Below are positions 61,616 through 64,000 of a stretch of 64,000 nucleotides of DNA, one piece after another. The position numbers and the translations under genes were made by a program. Location of the stretch: the NCBI GenBank assembly GCA_028023455.1, contig JAQFVV010006221.1:7855011-7919010 (forward strand), read 5' to 3'. Source of the stretch: Epiperipatus broadwayi. Lineage: Eukaryota > Onychophora > Udeonychophora > Euonychophora > Peripatidae. Under the pieces are notes generated by a model that saw nothing but the letters and a program-made list of their open reading frames with translations, made no database searches and was not told the origin of the DNA. The stretch's first letter is position 1; each line of letters starts with the position of its first letter.

Positions 61616-62874
61616 CATGAAGACCATACAATAATAAATAATTCTAATATCAACAAGTAAATAAGTACTAAAATATTTAATATTAATATCAAAGTTACTC
61701 AAACATCTACCTCTTGGCCTCAGTATCCTTCTTGACTGTCCTAGAGAAAATATCATTTCACATAATATAATAATGAAACCAATTGCTATTATCATTATCA
61801 TTACCATTATTAATTATTTTTTTCAAATTTATTTATGGAATGCCATCTCTTTAACTATATTTGCACTAAATACCATATATAGCTATTATTAAAGTTCCAA
61901 GATAATATGTAAAAAAAATCATTTATTAATTTATCATTGAGAATACCAAAATATTCAGTGTTATACTCAACTAAGGTCACACTAATATTTTCTTAATTGA
62001 ATTAAGTAAAGAACACATGTGAAATAATTATATAATTTCAATAATCAATTTACTCAAAAATGAAATTTTGTTACACTATTTATCTATATCAAATATCTTA
62101 GAGCCATGCATTTGAATCTAAATATTATCAGGTCATGCTTTTGAGACATCAAAAACTATCATTAAATAACTATAATGATATAATAATAGAATGGAAGAGT
62201 TTATTACAGAAAGACAAAGCCTTATATTATCCAGAATAAGGCAGAAGGTAAAAGAAACTCCCTTATGGATCCCTTAGAGTATGAGAGTCTTTAACAATAT
62301 TTTAAAAAAATACACTGATAGACAGATTTATATCTAAGATTAGCAATATTAATATCTCGGGATTGCTTTTCTACTACTATATCTAAAGTGTAAGTTAAAC
62401 ATTAATAAATCAATTCACTATACTTATATATTTTAACAAGGCTAGCAAGTAGATTATAACATTTTATGTTGCATTAATTAGAGTGAACAATTATCTAAGA
62501 GTTTTAACAATACATAATAACTACTATTATTAAAAATCATTATTCTCAAAAATTATGAAAATGGTTTATTATTGATATGACCAAATAGCAAAGAGATTTT
62601 ATTGTATCTACTCATATCTCAAATAAATCAAATATTATGATGGAAATGACGCAAATGACTAAAATGAAGAATAATATTTATTTAAGCAATATATAATAAA
62701 TTACACGATTATGTGACCACAATCTGTTTATTTGGAAAACATGTAGATGATGAATCTTAACTAATTAACAGCAAAAATGAGATAATTAACAAATATAAAA
62801 TTAATTTTATTAACAATAAAATCATATAAATATTTTAAAAAAATATAAGCACAATAACAATAAGTTCTCTAAAA
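61616..62874. other. AT-rich stretch without features
   Basis: I see only short open frames and A/T runs. No gene, RNA or repeat could be supported. Confidence 0.5.
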
Positions 62875-62930
62875 CAGCAGTCGGCAACTGGCGGTCCATG
62901 ACGTTTGGTGGCCCATGATGTAATTTTAAT
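62875..62930 (+). mobile_element. hAT-like transposon terminus
   Basis: CAGCAGTCGGCAACTGGCGG followed by a GGTGGCCCATGATG segment resembles the terminal inverted repeats of hAT elements of the Charlie type (CAGGGGTCGGCAA and GGCCC blocks). The opposite terminus and an 8-bp target duplication are not identifiable in the window, and no transposase follows. Confidence 0.45.
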
Positions 62931-63190
62931 GGTCTACAAAAAAAATTCAGATATTATTTAAATTCGCAAAGCCTGTTTAATAGAAATTTTAAATAAAAAA
63001 TAATTTTTGTTTAAGCTGTATTTTTATATGTAAAGTAGAACAAGAACATTTAATTGCTAATTGATTTGTTACAAATTACCACTGTGAGTTGCAAAACATA
63101 TATACTGTCATTCAGCTGCCTCTTTTAAGCTAAAATTACTAGTCAAGCAAGGAAGATATTGTGCTTAAACCTCCTGGAAAGGCAAGGTAA

Positions 63191-63759
63191 GCCTTATTTT
63201 TACCTAAAAATCTCTATGAATCAGTTAGGAAAAATTATTTGCAAGGCAATATGAATAGCAATCAACAGCATGGTAATATAACGTTGAATCACAATGACGA
63301 AAATAGTCAAATGAATGAAAAATTACACTTAAACGAGAAGAAAGTAATTAAACCTAAGAAAACAAATTATATAAATCAAAATGATAATATAAATAATTCT
63401 ATTGCACAAGATTTAGGGGCTGTAAGTAAAATTACTAAGGATATGCAAATTACAACCTTAACATTAAAATCAGATTTTCAACCTGCCAGAAAAGATGCAC
63501 TACATCATACTTCGGACTCGATTTTAGTTGACAGCTTGATGCTCCAAATAATATTGTCACCAAATTACATGCAGAAATATCAAAAGATAAACATGCTATG
63601 CCTTCCATTGTTAAAAAAGATGAAACCTCCGATAAGTTTAAAAAAAGTTTGTTGCCGATGGGGGCCCAAAATTATAGTATTTTTGCTATAACATTAGAAA
63701 ACAATCTCAGTAATAGCCACATAAATGAAAATATACGAAAAACACAAAAATGGTACTTA
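63191..63759 (+). pseudogene. Unrecognised Asn/Lys-rich coding sequence, frame-broken
   Basis: The first frame is open from 63191 to a stop at 63689-63691. It contains FLPKNLYESVRKNY, then NMNSNQQHGNITLN and ARKDALHHTSDSILVDS. After about 63532 the protein-like composition moves to another frame, open from 63532 to 63759 (KLHAEISKDKHAM, LLPMGAQNYSIFAITLE). The end of the first frame there becomes Leu/Cys-rich and unlikely. A one-base change near 63532 explains this. Upstream, GGCAAGGTAAGCC at about 63184 looks like a splice donor. No family is recognised. The hydrophilic low-complexity N-terminus would fit a mobile-element first protein or a host disordered region. Confidence 0.45.
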
Positions 63760-64000
63760 TGAGTGGGAGAAAGTCGAACATAATAAAATAAATATTTCTG
63801 ATACAAACATCCCTACATATGCAAATATCCTTAAAAGCAAATCGCTCTCAAATGCCTCTCATAATATACCTAACGTTAGTGATAATATTGCTTTGCTTGA
63901 TTTAATGGAAATAGATGTTGATCAGAATAGCACTTTTAAACAATCATCCACAAACACATATTTCTTTAATACACGTGACTATAATGAGCAGTATCGAGAC
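63725..64000 (+). CDS. Partial open frame running off the window, same gene
   Basis: An ATG at 63725 opens 92 codons with no stop before the window end. The content (GTYEWEKVEHNK, PTYANILKSKS, DLMEIDVDQNS, FNTRDYNEQYRD) is as hydrophilic and Asn/Ser-rich as the preceding frames. It picks up where the second frame stops (63760-63762). It is best read as the continuation of the broken gene upstream after another frame change near 63755. Function is unknown, and sequence beyond 64000 is needed to see its length. Confidence 0.4.
   Translation, partial: MKIYEKHKNGTYEWEKVEHNKINISDTNIPTYANILKSKSLSNASHNIPNVSDNIALLDLMEIDVDQNSTFKQSSTNTYFFNTRDYNEQYRD

Noticed and set aside
61466-61807. 113-codon minus-strand frame
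   Set aside because: It runs through the right arm of the hairpin retroposon and its flank and has no protein-like features.

Overview
The window is nuclear DNA from a metazoan. It holds a very long satellite array and then repeat-rich, strongly AT-rich intergenic DNA packed with decayed retroelements. I see no bacterial operons, rRNA, confident tRNA or CRISPR array, and no intact host gene. Several Penelope-like elements, an RTE-type LINE with a (GAT)n tail, a Ty3/gypsy element with a Lys-tRNA-type primer site and an AT-rich background fit an invertebrate, perhaps a lophotrochozoan such as a mollusc. That placement is inference only.

Positions 1-27735 are one satellite array, almost free of G on the + strand. 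It is hierarchical. Units of about 16 bp (CCCTAACCACCACCAT and variants) build three distinguishable blocks of about 430-580 bp. These build a unit of about 1.55 kb, and between about 9.6 and 24.7 kb alternating unit types form a 3.1-kb dimer. The other strand carries TTAGGG-like words and dense two-quartet G-quadruplex motifs. A deletion-rich patch lies at 6.86-7.19 kb, a short chimeric unit at 18.8-19.9 kb, and a decayed edge at 27.1-27.7 kb.

Positions 27.7-45.6 kb hold remnants of several elements. There are five fragments of Penelope-like elements (28.2, 31.5, 32.2, 34.7 and 42.9 kb) and a sixth at 45.3 kb. A minus-strand coiled-coil gene with 54-bp tandem repeats and recurrent CKMK boxes lies at 35.3-36.8 kb. 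A LINE lies at 40.1-43.3 kb, with its middle third inverted and moved upstream. Three foldback or retroposon-like elements also lie here.

Positions 45.6-54.7 kb hold two 528/529-bp copies of one repeat on either side of a Ty3/gypsy element (46.8-51.87 kb). That element has all domains in order (PBS, gag, protease, RT, RNase H, integrase, PPT) but carries stops, frameshifts and altered catalytic residues. Positions 54.75-57.0 kb hold the best-preserved Penelope-like element, on the minus strand, in four overlapping frames.

Positions 57-64 kb are AT-rich, with a 356-bp hairpin retroposon flanked by a perfect 14-bp target-site duplication at 61.2-61.6 kb and a hAT-like terminus at 62.88 kb. At the right edge is an unrecognised Asn/Lys-rich coding sequence, split over frames and still open at the window end.

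Nothing here works together as a host pathway. The most unusual features are the three-level satellite, the hairpin retroposon family with long target-site duplications, the rearranged LINE, and the unrecognised coding sequences at 35.3-36.8 and 63.2-64.0 kb.
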